From: Nitrososphaerota archaeon
GTDB taxonomy: Archaea > Thermoproteota > Nitrososphaeria > Nitrososphaerales > Nitrosopumilaceae
Length of the DNA stretch: 58,164 nt
Direction of reading: 5' to 3'
NCBI GenBank assembly: GCA_021323705.1
Contig: JAJPKL010000010.1
Coordinates: 1-58,164, forward strand
The notes under the pieces are model-generated. The model worked only from the letters and a program-made list of their open reading frames with translations, was not told the DNA's origin and did not search any database. The stretch's first letter is position 1. Every line of letters starts with the position of its first letter. Positions 1-7,421 of the stretch are shown piece after piece. A program made the position numbers and the translations under genes.

Positions 1-260
1 CCGTTGACGGTTACAACTGGTTCACCGTACTTCTGGTCCAATCTGTTTATGTTTGGATCAGATACTACGACTTGGACCACTTGTGGGCCGGCAAAGTAGT
101 TGTTGTACTGAGAGTTTTCTGCAGAGACAAACAAGTTTGGATGCGAAGCTACTTGGGCATGTACTGGTGACATAGTTGGAAAAATTAGAATAAAACTTGA
201 GGATAACAGTAGAATAAATAATGAGCAGCTCAGAAATGTTTTCAAACTTTTGTAATTCAC
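1..260 (-). CDS. Secreted surface protein, candidate S-layer protein (5' end only)
   Basis: Only the first 86 codons are in the window; the gene runs off the left edge. The start is GTG, the only plausible one because an in-frame TGA lies just five codons upstream. Residues 1-36 form a signal peptide: a Lys-containing head, a long Leu/Ser/Ile/Phe core, and a cleavage region ending in PVHAQ. The mature protein begins with a stretch reading NLFVSAENSQYNNYFAGPQ, followed by VVQVVVSDPNIN and GEPVVTV. From memory this is the N-terminal signature of the very large thaumarchaeal S-layer/cell-surface proteins. Assignment to the main S-layer protein is inference, because paralogs sharing this signature may exist and the body of the protein cannot be seen. 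Confidence 0.7.
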   Translation of the reverse strand, partial: MNYKSLKTFLSCSLFILLLSSSFILIFPTMSPVHAQVASHPNLFVSAENSQYNNYFAGPQVVQVVVSDPNINRLDQKYGEPVVTVN

Positions 261-882
261 TTTCCCATTGAGTCAATGCAGAAATGATAAAAGACTATTT
301 TTTTATTTTCAAAATTAAACCAATAAATCATCCCTTAAAAAATTCTACATAGTTGAAAATTTATGTAATTTATGATACCTAATGCTACCCGTAGAAAGAG
401 TAAGTGTAGTAAATTTGGTGCGTTATCGTTTGTTTATCTTCAGTCTATTGTCTTCAATCTTTGGACTTGAACTTTTGTTAATGCTAGGGCTGATAACATA
501 AGGTGGCTTTAGAATTGTCCGGCTTCATTAATATATGATATACCTATCTTTTACTTTCTGCATTACTGGACGTTAGTATTTATCATACCAAGCGTTTATT
601 GTTCAAGCATATCTTAATAACATTCTTACCATCGGTAGTAAAAATGCCTGAACATCAATCAAACTAGTGAATATATACACAAAGAGAGAATAGTGTTATC
701 TCTTGAGAAGATGATCAATGAATATTGAAGCCAACTAATAACTTGGGAGTTATGACTGCCATACGAATACATCTATACGTTGACTATCAATTGTTCATTT
801 ATAATTCAGTCCGTTTGATTTATTTCTCTATTTAAGGTAACCATATTTTCCCTATTATGCAATTTTTATTATTCGATGATAT
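261..882. other. Gene-free AT-rich intergenic region
   Basis: About 620 bases separate the divergently transcribed surface-protein gene and the PurE-like gene. I find no convincing coding frame, tRNA or strong hairpin here. It must contain both promoters. A region this long upstream of an abundant surface protein could also hold regulatory sites or a small RNA, but nothing in the sequence decides this. Confidence 0.5.
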
Positions 883-924
883 TTGATATTATTTGTAAAA
901 AATGTGAAATATGATTATAAGATA

Positions 925-1467
925 ATGATAAGAAGGGATGGTAATTACGAAATGAAGAATCATAAGAAAAGCGACTCCAAATCTGCGCATGTAGCTATTG
1001 CAGTTCCTTCAATAAAATTATTCAAGGACCTTAAAGAAGTAAAAACGGCATTAGAACTTTTTGAAATTCCGTATAAAATAACAATTGTAGCAGCTCATTG
1101 GGCACCTAAAAAAACCCTGAGATTCATTAGCGAACTAGAACGTAACGGAATTGAGGTCATAATAGCCGCAGCAGATGGTTCTGCACATCTGCCTGGGATG
1201 ATTGCTTCACTTACAACGTTACCTGTGATAGGAGTACCCCTCCGCAATAATTCTTTGGACGGGATGGATTCATTGCTTTCAATAGTGCAAATGCCAAAAG
1301 GTGTTCCCGTAGGCACCATGGGGGTGAATTCAGCATTCAATGCAGGAATTTATGCATGCCAGTTATTGAGCTTAAAATATGACTTTCTCAAAGAGAAACT
1401 TCGAAAACACAAAGATATGTTAGAGAAGTCCGTTGAATTTGAGGATAAGAAATTAAATAAGAGATAA
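925..1467 (+). CDS. PurE-like (AIR carboxylase family) protein, catalytically divergent
   Basis: The protein aligns end to end with the PurE fold (N5-CAIR mutase of purine synthesis). Recognisable blocks are IIAAADGSAHLPGMIA, PVIGVPLRNNSLDGMDSLLS and IVQMPKGVPVGT, and the length is near the family's ~160-180 residues. However, key active-site motifs are altered. The Gly-Ser-x-Ser-Asp loop near the N-terminus is replaced by AVPSIKLFKDL, and the Ser-Ala-His-Arg motif reads AAHW. It may therefore be a paralog with another substrate or a regulatory role rather than the purine enzyme. No purK or other purine gene is adjacent. The start is uncertain: TTG at 883, ATG at 925 and ATG at 952 are all in frame. 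The C-terminus is a charged helix. Confidence 0.8.
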   Translation: MIRRDGNYEMKNHKKSDSKSAHVAIAVPSIKLFKDLKEVKTALELFEIPYKITIVAAHWAPKKTLRFISELERNGIEVIIAAADGSAHLPGMIASLTTLPVIGVPLRNNSLDGMDSLLSIVQMPKGVPVGTMGVNSAFNAGIYACQLLSLKYDFLKEKLRKHKDMLEKSVEFEDKKLNKR

Positions 1468-1559
1468 CTTGTGCGAATAAAATTGCATTTTCCATTATCT
1501 CATTCCAATTTTAATGCAATCATAGCTTATGGATAGTAAGATTCTCGGGTATTAGATTT

Positions 1560-2465
1560 CTAGTTTTCTATTCGTACCTTATTTTTCAGAGTTCCTAACT
1601 TTTCAATTTCTACTTCGACAACATCATCATGTTTAAGATATTTGTCGCCTTTGGTAGCAGATAGGGATAATGCTGTTCCACTAGGAGTTCCTGTGGATAT
1701 GATATCACCTGGTTCTAGAGTCATAATTTGACTTATTTTTTCTATTATCTCTTCTATTTTTAACACAAGGTTTTTTGTCGAGGAATCTTGCCGTACTTCT
1801 CCATTAACTTTTGTTACTAGTTTTAGATTATCAGGATCTGATATTTCATCCGTTGTTGTTACCCACGGTCCACACGGACCAAATGTATCAAATCCTTTCG
1901 CTCTGCCATATTGATGATCAATGAATTGGATGTGGCGTGAGGATACATCATTCATGATAAAATATCCAGATATATTGCTCATTATATGGCACTTGTCTAC
2001 CTGCTTACATCTAGATCCTATAACCAATGCCAATTCGCCTTCATAATCTAGCTGTTTAACAAAGGGAGGACATATGATATCACAGTAAGGCCCTGTCAGA
2101 CTCGTTCTAGGTTTTAATGATATAACTGGTTCTTTTGGAGGTTCTTTACCAAAACGTAGCCATGTGTCCTGATCTAAGTAATTAAATGCCAAGCAGATTA
2201 TTTTATACGAATCTTTTATTGGTGGAAGCAGACGAAATTCCTTGATTTGGTGAAAATATTCAAATTTGTTCTCTAATCCTCTAACTAACTCTAAATGCTT
2301 TCCCTCATTTTTGGAAAGAAAGTCTTCTACTCTGTTTGGAAGTTTTACATCAAATTTTTTTTCTATTTCCTTTTTCAAAAGTAGTTTTTCATTTTTGCTA
2401 TCAACAATACCGTAAGTTTCAGAATTATTCATTGAAACTCGTGCTATTTTCAAAGAGACCCACAT
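1560..2465 (-). CDS. Fumarylacetoacetate hydrolase (FAH) family protein
   Basis: A 301-residue protein with the C-terminal FAH catalytic domain, a family of metal-dependent hydrolases, hydratases and decarboxylases acting on beta-diketo or 2-oxo acids. Diagnostic blocks are LDYEGELALVIG (metal-binding Glu residues), GYFIMNDVSSRH, GFDTFGPCGPWV and GDIISTGTPSGT. The N-terminal ~90 residues form the smaller domain found in ureidoglycolate-lyase-like and 2-oxohept-3-ene-dioate hydratase-like members. The substrate cannot be read from sequence. It is a single gene on this strand, followed upstream by the TFB-like gene. The ATG start used gives MWVSLKIARV; a second ATG at codon 12 is possible. Confidence 0.85.
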   Translation of the reverse strand: MWVSLKIARVSMNNSETYGIVDSKNEKLLLKKEIEKKFDVKLPNRVEDFLSKNEGKHLELVRGLENKFEYFHQIKEFRLLPPIKDSYKIICLAFNYLDQDTWLRFGKEPPKEPVISLKPRTSLTGPYCDIICPPFVKQLDYEGELALVIGSRCKQVDKCHIMSNISGYFIMNDVSSRHIQFIDHQYGRAKGFDTFGPCGPWVTTTDEISDPDNLKLVTKVNGEVRQDSSTKNLVLKIEEIIEKISQIMTLEPGDIISTGTPSGTALSLSATKGDKYLKHDDVVEVEIEKLGTLKNKVRIEN

Positions 2466-2553
2466 TAATTATGATACTCTACACTTAAAGTTTGAGATAG
2501 GTGCTTATGTGTGATTATGATTTTGTATATCATGATCAGATTTACTGAAAGTG

Positions 2554-3156
2554 TTAGTTTTCAGCATCAAATAGTTTGGAAAGATATTTTGCGTTATTTC
2601 TTATGGTAACATTGTGTATTCCCGAAACCTCTGAAATCTTCCAAAGAGGCTTCCGATCTTTGTTAATTTTACAGGAAAGGTACACTACCGATGCTGCAAT
2701 AGTGAGTGGTCTTTTTCCTACACACATTTCTTTTTCCTTTGCTTTCATCATGAGGTTTATCGCTTCCCTTCTTGATTCCTCTCGAAGACCCAATTTATCT
2801 GAAATTTTGTAAATCATGCTAGAATAATCATAAGTTCCGCAGGCCAGATCGAGTGAATGAATAAGAATCCTTGCGCAACGTGACAAGTTTTTGACTTTCA
2901 CTTCTCCTGCACATGCAATCTCATACAACGATATAGGAATCGTGGATTGTCTACAAACAATGTAAAGCGAGGACAGGAGAATAATATGTCTGCTCCGTCC
3001 TATCAGGATTCCACTTTCAATAGACTTTTCAAACAGATCAATAGTTTGAATGATACTCGATAACGGAATGCCAAGTTTCTCCGATAGTTCACGTAATGAT
3101 GCCAAGATATATTCAGAGTAAGAGCCACAAGTGCGCAGTGTGGGCTTATTATTCAT
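2554..3156 (-). CDS. TFB-like protein: TFIIB cyclin repeats without zinc ribbon
   Basis: The 200 residues match the core of archaeal transcription factor B. Two cyclin-like repeats are seen (about residues 8-100 and 105-197), the second with GKRPLTIAASVVYLSCKI and a closing helix-turn-helix (ISEVSGIHNVTIRNNAKYL), which in TFB recognises the BRE element. Full TFBs of about 300 residues begin with a Cys4 zinc ribbon and B-reader that recruit RNA polymerase; both are absent. The absence is not a start-choice artefact, because an in-frame TGA lies three codons upstream of the ATG. Thaumarchaea carry several TFBs, so this short form may be a specialised or antagonistic factor (inference). Confidence 0.85.
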   Translation of the reverse strand: MNNKPTLRTCGSYSEYILASLRELSEKLGIPLSSIIQTIDLFEKSIESGILIGRSRHIILLSSLYIVCRQSTIPISLYEIACAGEVKVKNLSRCARILIHSLDLACGTYDYSSMIYKISDKLGLREESRREAINLMMKAKEKEMCVGKRPLTIAASVVYLSCKINKDRKPLWKISEVSGIHNVTIRNNAKYLSKLFDAEN

Positions 3157-3222
3157 AATGAATCAGTTATTTCCGTAAGTCTTCATGCTATACATACACA
3201 ATTTTCCTTGAATTTTCAAGAG

Positions 3223-4110
3223 TTATTTTTCTTGAAATGCTTCTCTTACTGCCTTGTTAAATCGAATTGAATCAGAGACCCATCCAAATACCCCACCTTG
3301 CATTTTTATCTGCTTGATAGCTGCTTGATGATTACCATAATCTGTTGCCCCTGCGCAATCCTTGAGTAGAGTACACCAATACCCTCTATCATTTGCCTCT
3401 CGCATAATTGTATGAACGCAAACATCTGTTGTGATTCCAGAAATGAATACGTGTGTAATTCCCAGATTCTTTAAAATCATATCAATTTGACTGTTTCCAA
3501 AGGCACCCTTGGTAGGTTTGTCTATGATGTATTCTCCTGGATATGGATAAAGATCATCAATTATATCCCAGTTCTTTTCTCCTTGTGTCAATAATTTACC
3601 CATTCCTCCTGCGGGTTGTTCACCAATTCCTACTCCGTCACCTATTATCTTACTTCGAAGTATCTTATTGTATGGTGCGTCAGACAAGTCTGGTGCATGA
3701 CCCTCCCTTGTGTGAACTACCTTTATGTCAGTGTTATTTCGTATTGTTTCTAAAACACTTCTAATTGGTTTAATAGGTGCTGACGTGAGTCCCAAGTCGT
3801 ATCCCATTACGTCAACATAGCCTTTCGGTCCACAAAAGTCCACTTGCATATCCACGCTTATGAAAGCAGCTCTCGCAGAATCAAATTCCACGTATGCAGT
3901 ATCTCCGAATCTCGGACAATCTTCTACTTCAATTTTGATCAATTTACCTCTTGGTGATCCATATAACCAAGTTGGAAATTTGAAAATTTTTGTTTTCTTG
4001 AACTCCTCGAAATCTTGTTGTGCCCTCTTTAATATATCGTCTCGTGCCTTACTCATGAATGGTTCTAAAACTCTTAATGGATAACGTTCTGTCGACATTT
4101 CTAAGGCCAA
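3223..4110 (-). CDS. Isochorismatase-family cysteine hydrolase
   Basis: This amidohydrolase has the Asp-Lys-Cys triad of the isochorismatase/nicotinamidase superfamily: Asp87 in ISVDMQVDFC, Lys198 in IIDKPTKGAFGNS, and nucleophile Cys231 in GITTDVCVHT. About 75 extra residues precede the core, and the length of 295 is above the ~200 of nicotinamidases. That resembles members acting on carbamoyl compounds such as biuret or ureidoacrylate. The start overlaps the end of the upstream NCS1 transporter gene by ten bases, so the two are almost certainly co-transcribed and translationally coupled. Transport plus hydrolysis of an amide- or urea-type nitrogen compound is the inferred role; the actual substrate is unknown. 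Confidence 0.85.
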   Translation of the reverse strand: MALEMSTERYPLRVLEPFMSKARDDILKRAQQDFEEFKKTKIFKFPTWLYGSPRGKLIKIEVEDCPRFGDTAYVEFDSARAAFISVDMQVDFCGPKGYVDVMGYDLGLTSAPIKPIRSVLETIRNNTDIKVVHTREGHAPDLSDAPYNKILRSKIIGDGVGIGEQPAGGMGKLLTQGEKNWDIIDDLYPYPGEYIIDKPTKGAFGNSQIDMILKNLGITHVFISGITTDVCVHTIMREANDRGYWCTLLKDCAGATDYGNHQAAIKQIKMQGGVFGWVSDSIRFNKAVREAFQEK

Positions 4111-5696
4111 CCTCTAAAGCCAGATGTATTACCAGAGCCAATATCTTTCTGGAAAAATCCAGGTAACATAAACTCGGCCACTTTCCCTAGTTTTGATACG
4201 AATCTGTTTGATTTAACATTGGTGGAAATATTTACGTCATTTTCTGGATCGTTGCTAGACTGCAGGTTTGAAAAGTCAGAGGACGATTTGTCATCATAGG
4301 AATTACCCAAAGAAGAACCCGATGTACCTAACGTAGAATCGATTCCAAGCCCTTTTGTAGTAAGCTTTCCACTTAGAGTATATCCTGTGGCCTTTGCGAC
4401 AGCCGGATACACACCTATTCCTCCAATTAATCCTCCAAGGACGGGGGGGAGATCTGGACTAACTATCTGTATAATGACAGCTATTACTAATCCCGTTCCT
4501 AGTCCGATTAACGCTGGAATGTTGTATTTTTTGTCAGCTGCTTTCATGTGTTCATCAAGGGTATTCCTTCGTGCAACGATCCAGAAATGACCTATTAAGA
4601 CTCCTCCTACCAGCGGTGCCAACGTTCCTAGTAGGAGTAACCATGGGACTATGTTAGTGATAAGATTTGCAACACCGACCCCTGCTCCTATAATCATTAT
4701 GATTGCAGCCATTTTTCTCCAAGGTAGGTTAAATTTTCCTTTTGAAATGTAGTAAATTACATTTTTGAATCCTTGTGTTGCATTGTATAGACAGCCATCA
4801 CATACTGAACCATTGCTAGACATTTGCATTATCATCATAGGAATACCAAATGCTACTGCTGCAAGCCCAAAGAAAAAGTCGAGTTTTACTGCAATGGCTG
4901 TAAAAATTCCACCGATCAACAATGTGACCAAGTTACAAACGGGAAATGCTACAGCAGTAACTGCCCATGCCTGTTTTGGAGTCCGAGTCCATCTTACAAA
5001 GTCTCCTGTCATTGTGCTGCTAACGATAAATGTTCCAACTGAGGCAGTAAATCCAAGGGCAAAGCTCCACTGCTTTCCGACCACTGGGGACTCGAAGGGA
5101 TTTCCACCAGTGTGTGCTGCAACTACTGTGACAATAGTGAAAATCATCCATATTTCCAATGCTGCAACACAAAATACTGCCACTTTCCCTAACCAAGCCA
5201 TTGCCTTTATTCCTAAAACAGCAAACATGCCAAAAGCAATGGTGAAAATACCGGCCCAGAAGCTAGTAGTGCCTAGAATTCCTGGGAGACTACCATTTCC
5301 TGTGCCAGCATTAAACGATTTACCACCATAAAGCCCAACTGTTAGATCTGCTGCAAGCCAAGCTTGAAAGATAAACCAGCCAGAGACCAACCCTGCGATT
5401 AATAAAACTGGAACAAGATATCCATACTTTCCAAACGTTGCCTTGCACATCATTGAAAAATTGAGTCCAAGTTGTGAACCACGGTGTGCTATCAAACCAG
5501 AATAAACAAACAAGAATATTTGACCGCCTACAATTGCTGCGTATCCTAATGGGGCTCCAAGTCCTCCCATTATTTGACTGCCGATAAAAATACAGATGTA
5601 TGCATGAGCAAATCCTGCCCAGACCATCGCAGGTTTGAAGAATCCCAATCTTGCGCTCATGGGAACTGGTCGCTCAACATATTCTTCGTCTTCCAT
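4101..5696 (-). CDS. NCS1-family nucleobase/organonitrogen:cation symporter
   Basis: A 531-residue integral membrane protein with about twelve hydrophobic helices, of the NCS1 family (cytosine, purine, allantoin, hydantoin transporters). The N-terminal helices, with FAHAYICIFIGSQIMGG and the Gly-rich GAPLGYAAIVGGQ block, match the substrate/sodium-binding bundle. The last ~80 residues are a hydrophilic Ser/Asn/Asp-rich cytoplasmic tail, longer than usual. It is the first gene of a two-gene operon with the cysteine hydrolase, and is divergent from a PII-like gene, pointing to uptake of an organic nitrogen source under nitrogen control (inference). A TATA-like CTTATATC on the minus strand near 5730 would give a short leader. 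Confidence 0.88.
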   Translation of the reverse strand: MEDEEYVERPVPMSARLGFFKPAMVWAGFAHAYICIFIGSQIMGGLGAPLGYAAIVGGQIFLFVYSGLIAHRGSQLGLNFSMMCKATFGKYGYLVPVLLIAGLVSGWFIFQAWLAADLTVGLYGGKSFNAGTGNGSLPGILGTTSFWAGIFTIAFGMFAVLGIKAMAWLGKVAVFCVAALEIWMIFTIVTVVAAHTGGNPFESPVVGKQWSFALGFTASVGTFIVSSTMTGDFVRWTRTPKQAWAVTAVAFPVCNLVTLLIGGIFTAIAVKLDFFFGLAAVAFGIPMMIMQMSSNGSVCDGCLYNATQGFKNVIYYISKGKFNLPWRKMAAIIMIIGAGVGVANLITNIVPWLLLLGTLAPLVGGVLIGHFWIVARRNTLDEHMKAADKKYNIPALIGLGTGLVIAVIIQIVSPDLPPVLGGLIGGIGVYPAVAKATGYTLSGKLTTKGLGIDSTLGTSGSSLGNSYDDKSSSDFSNLQSSNDPENDVNISTNVKSNRFVSKLGKVAEFMLPGFFQKDIGSGNTSGFRGWP

Positions 5697-5785
5697 GAAT
5701 TTTCAAATTTTACTGAGGTTGCGCAGATATAAGCATAGTTTTGGAATCTTTCAATAAATATTTTAAATGTTTTAATTAAAAAATT

Positions 5786-5823
5786 AAGATATATGTGAAT
5801 TTTTGATTTATTTGATATATCTT
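5786..5823. promoter_or_regulatory. Inverted repeat between transporter and PII genes
   Basis: AAGATATAT and ATATATCTT form a perfect 9-base inverted repeat (10 with the flanking T/A pair), separated by 20 bases, between the divergent starts of the NCS1 and PII-like genes. It lies upstream of both TATA-like boxes, so it could be an operator. The AT richness of the region lowers certainty. Confidence 0.35.
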
Positions 5824-5850
5824 ACCATTAGTGAGTTTTTCGTCATTGTG

Positions 5851-5859
5851 TTAAATATA
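5851..5859 (+). promoter_or_regulatory. TATA box of PII-like gene
   Basis: TTAAATATA is centred about 25 bases before the ATG, the spacing at which archaeal TBP places initiation at the start codon itself. This predicts a leaderless mRNA for the PII-like gene. Confidence 0.5.
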
Positions 5860-5879
5860 TTGTAAAGAATTTTGTAATA

Positions 5880-6212
5880 ATGAAAAGAATAGAAGCTATC
5901 ATTCCCCAAAAAAAACTTACAGTGGTAGATGAAGCATTAAGCAAAAGTGGGGTGACTGGAATCACCATCTTTGAATCAAAAGGTCGCGGAAAAGAACCAA
6001 TTCAACCCATGTTTGCAGGATCTACTAGGTTTGGAATGTTTTTTCCAGAATTTAATCATAGTAATACAATAATGGTATTAGTTAGGGATCAAGATGCCGA
6101 AAAAGTTGTTGAATCTATACAAAAAACTGCTCAGGTAGGAAAAATAATAATCACAAATATCGATACAGTGATAGATATCAAGTCAAACAAAAAGGGAGAA
6201 CAAGGGCTCTAG
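5880..6212 (+). CDS. Atypical PII-family (GlnK-like) signalling protein
   Basis: The 110-residue protein begins MKRIEAIIPQKKL and shows GVTGITIFESKGRGKE, the hallmark of the PII trimer fold that senses ATP/ADP and 2-oxoglutarate and binds ammonium transporters or other partners. Two functional loops are unusual. The T-loop (about residues 37-60) reads through STRFGMFFPEFNHSNT with no uridylylation-type tyrosine. The B-loop, normally TGxxGDGKIF, is VGKIIITNID, losing the Gly-Asp-Gly nucleotide-binding turn. It probably senses differently from the canonical PII at 55.7-56.0 kb. Divergence from the transporter/hydrolase operon suggests a dedicated partner (inference). Confidence 0.85.
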   Translation: MKRIEAIIPQKKLTVVDEALSKSGVTGITIFESKGRGKEPIQPMFAGSTRFGMFFPEFNHSNTIMVLVRDQDAEKVVESIQKTAQVGKIIITNIDTVIDIKSNKKGEQGL

Positions 6213-6908
6213 ATCTTACATTTTGTTTGATTCTAACCCCATTTACAATCCAAAATTTATCTTGTTTTTTGAAAACAGTTAAGTCCTGCCCACATTTTAG
6301 ATGTCTGATTTCTTGCGCAAGGATATAACCCAATCACATTTGTGACAAAAGGTCTTTAAGGTTCTTTGATTTGATTATGTGAAATAAATTCCTCATCAGA
6401 TTTTAGCTGTTTTAATAAAGACATCTCTTTCTTTCTTTGATTCCATCTCAAATATCCAATTCAACCCAATGATACTTCATATTCCTCTTTTGTAGCATCT
6501 GAACGTGTAAATCGTTGAATAATCTATTTCTCCAAGACGTAAGGGCCCATCCCACTCTCCCCGTCAGTTATTGATAGAAACTGTTTCCTATCTCTAATGG
6601 TTCCTTCTGACTCAGACATGTGACGGTTTTGGACCAGTTTCTTCAGCGAGGTTCAGCAGTATTTCAGGTAACATTCAGCATCGTTTTCAAGTCTTTTTAG
6701 GTAAAATTTCAGGTGAGGTTGAACTGTGTTTAGGTGCTAACTGAGGTTCATTTTCAGGTAGAATGTAGTCCTTTGATCATGGAATAGTTAGAGATTCTCC
6801 CCTCATGAAAAATTAGTCTCCATCGTATCAATTCCTAGACAAATTAACATCTTTAGCTTGAATTAACTGGAAGACTAGATCTACAAACCGTAAATATTAC
6901 GACGTGTT
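6213..6908. other. Gene-free region upstream of interrupted small gene
   Basis: Nearly 700 bases with no credible coding frame. The distinctive content is the AGGT/TTTCAGGT repeat cluster at 6649-6759, listed separately. The remainder is AT-rich without clear hairpins or RNA-gene signatures. Confidence 0.5.
6649..6759. repeat. Phased TTTCAGGT / AGGT repeat cluster
   Basis: TTTCAGGT occurs exactly at 6662, 6707 and 6752, a 45-base period. A second AGGT inside the unit repeats with the same period (6699 and 6744). Further AGGT copies lie at 6649, 6716 and 6732. Most steps between copies are close to one, two or three helical turns (12, 21, 33 bases). The rest of the 45-base unit is poorly conserved, which looks more like a set of binding sites than a recent tandem duplication. 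Confidence 0.5.
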
Positions 6909-7163
6909 ATGTATGGCATGATCAAATCGGAAACTGCAAGATTAGCTTTGTACATCTCGACTATAGGTGTAGTTGCTATTGCAGGTACCAACACTGCCTT
7001 TGCACAAACACCAACATGTGGGGAGCAAGCTTATTGATACATCGGATGCACTCCACTAGCTACAGCACAAACATACGGTGCCATCTTGGTGGCAGGTGTG
7101 ATCATTCTAGCAGCAGCGTTGGGAGCCCACGGACGACAACACCATACGGTTCCATACGTATAA
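6909..7163 (+). pseudogene. Small secreted/membrane protein gene interrupted by in-frame TGA
   Basis: From ATG the frame encodes 42 residues with a signal peptide (hydrophobic core IGVVAIAGTNTAFAQ) and CGEQAY, then a TGA at 7035-7037. Beyond it the same frame continues for 41 codons: YIGCTPLATAQ, one clear transmembrane helix (YGAILVAGVIILAAALGAHG) and a His-rich tail ending in TVPYV before TAA. With Trp at the TGA the product would be an 84-residue protein with a signal sequence, a Cys pair flanking the site and a membrane anchor. A TGG-to-TGA nonsense change is the simplest reading. Recoding is possible but not supported by anything else here. The frame is followed by a good terminator hairpin, so it is probably transcribed. 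Confidence 0.55.
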
Positions 7164-7199
7164 CCCATCTGAACCTCAACGGAGGTAAATGGCTGGAGT

Positions 7200-7230
7200 A
7201 AAACATGCTTCATGTTTTGATAGTTTTTTT
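7200..7230 (+). terminator. Hairpin plus T-run terminator
   Basis: AAAACATG-CTT-CATGTTTT makes a perfect 8-base stem with a 3-base loop, followed after five bases by a run of seven T. It lies 37 bases after the end of the interrupted small gene. Confidence 0.65.
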
Positions 7231-7421
7231 GGCTAGCCCAAACATTCTCGTTACCACAACAAGGGAAGGTCATAGTTACCATAAACCGATATTTTGTGTT
7301 CGAGTCCTTGAGGACCCACTTAATCTGTTTGAATCAAATTTCGGACTCGCACAATTATTTATTTGAATCACGTATTAATTTTAAAAAATACATGATGCCA
7401 TAATTTATTATCATCAGGTGG

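Noticed and set aside
58-276. Minus-strand 72-codon open frame (MTQWESEL...)
   Set aside because: It is an out-of-frame shadow of the S-layer-like gene, which is read in another frame from a GTG start with a perfect signal peptide.
4765-5331. 188-codon plus-strand open frame opposite the NCS1 gene
   Set aside because: It is antisense to a well-matched membrane protein; its composition reflects hydrophobic codons on the opposite strand.
6909-7163. Selenocysteine at the internal TGA
   Set aside because: No selenocysteine insertion hairpin is evident and the machinery is not known in this lineage; nonsense mutation or error is simpler.
7178-7233. GGAGGT followed by a 15-codon open frame (MAGVKHASCFDSFFG)
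   Set aside because: The Shine-Dalgarno-like box is only two bases from the ATG, and the frame runs into the terminator hairpin.
7290-7325. tRNA T-arm-like sequence GTTCGAGTCC
   Set aside because: The flanking bases do not pair to form a T-stem, and no other tRNA arms are found.
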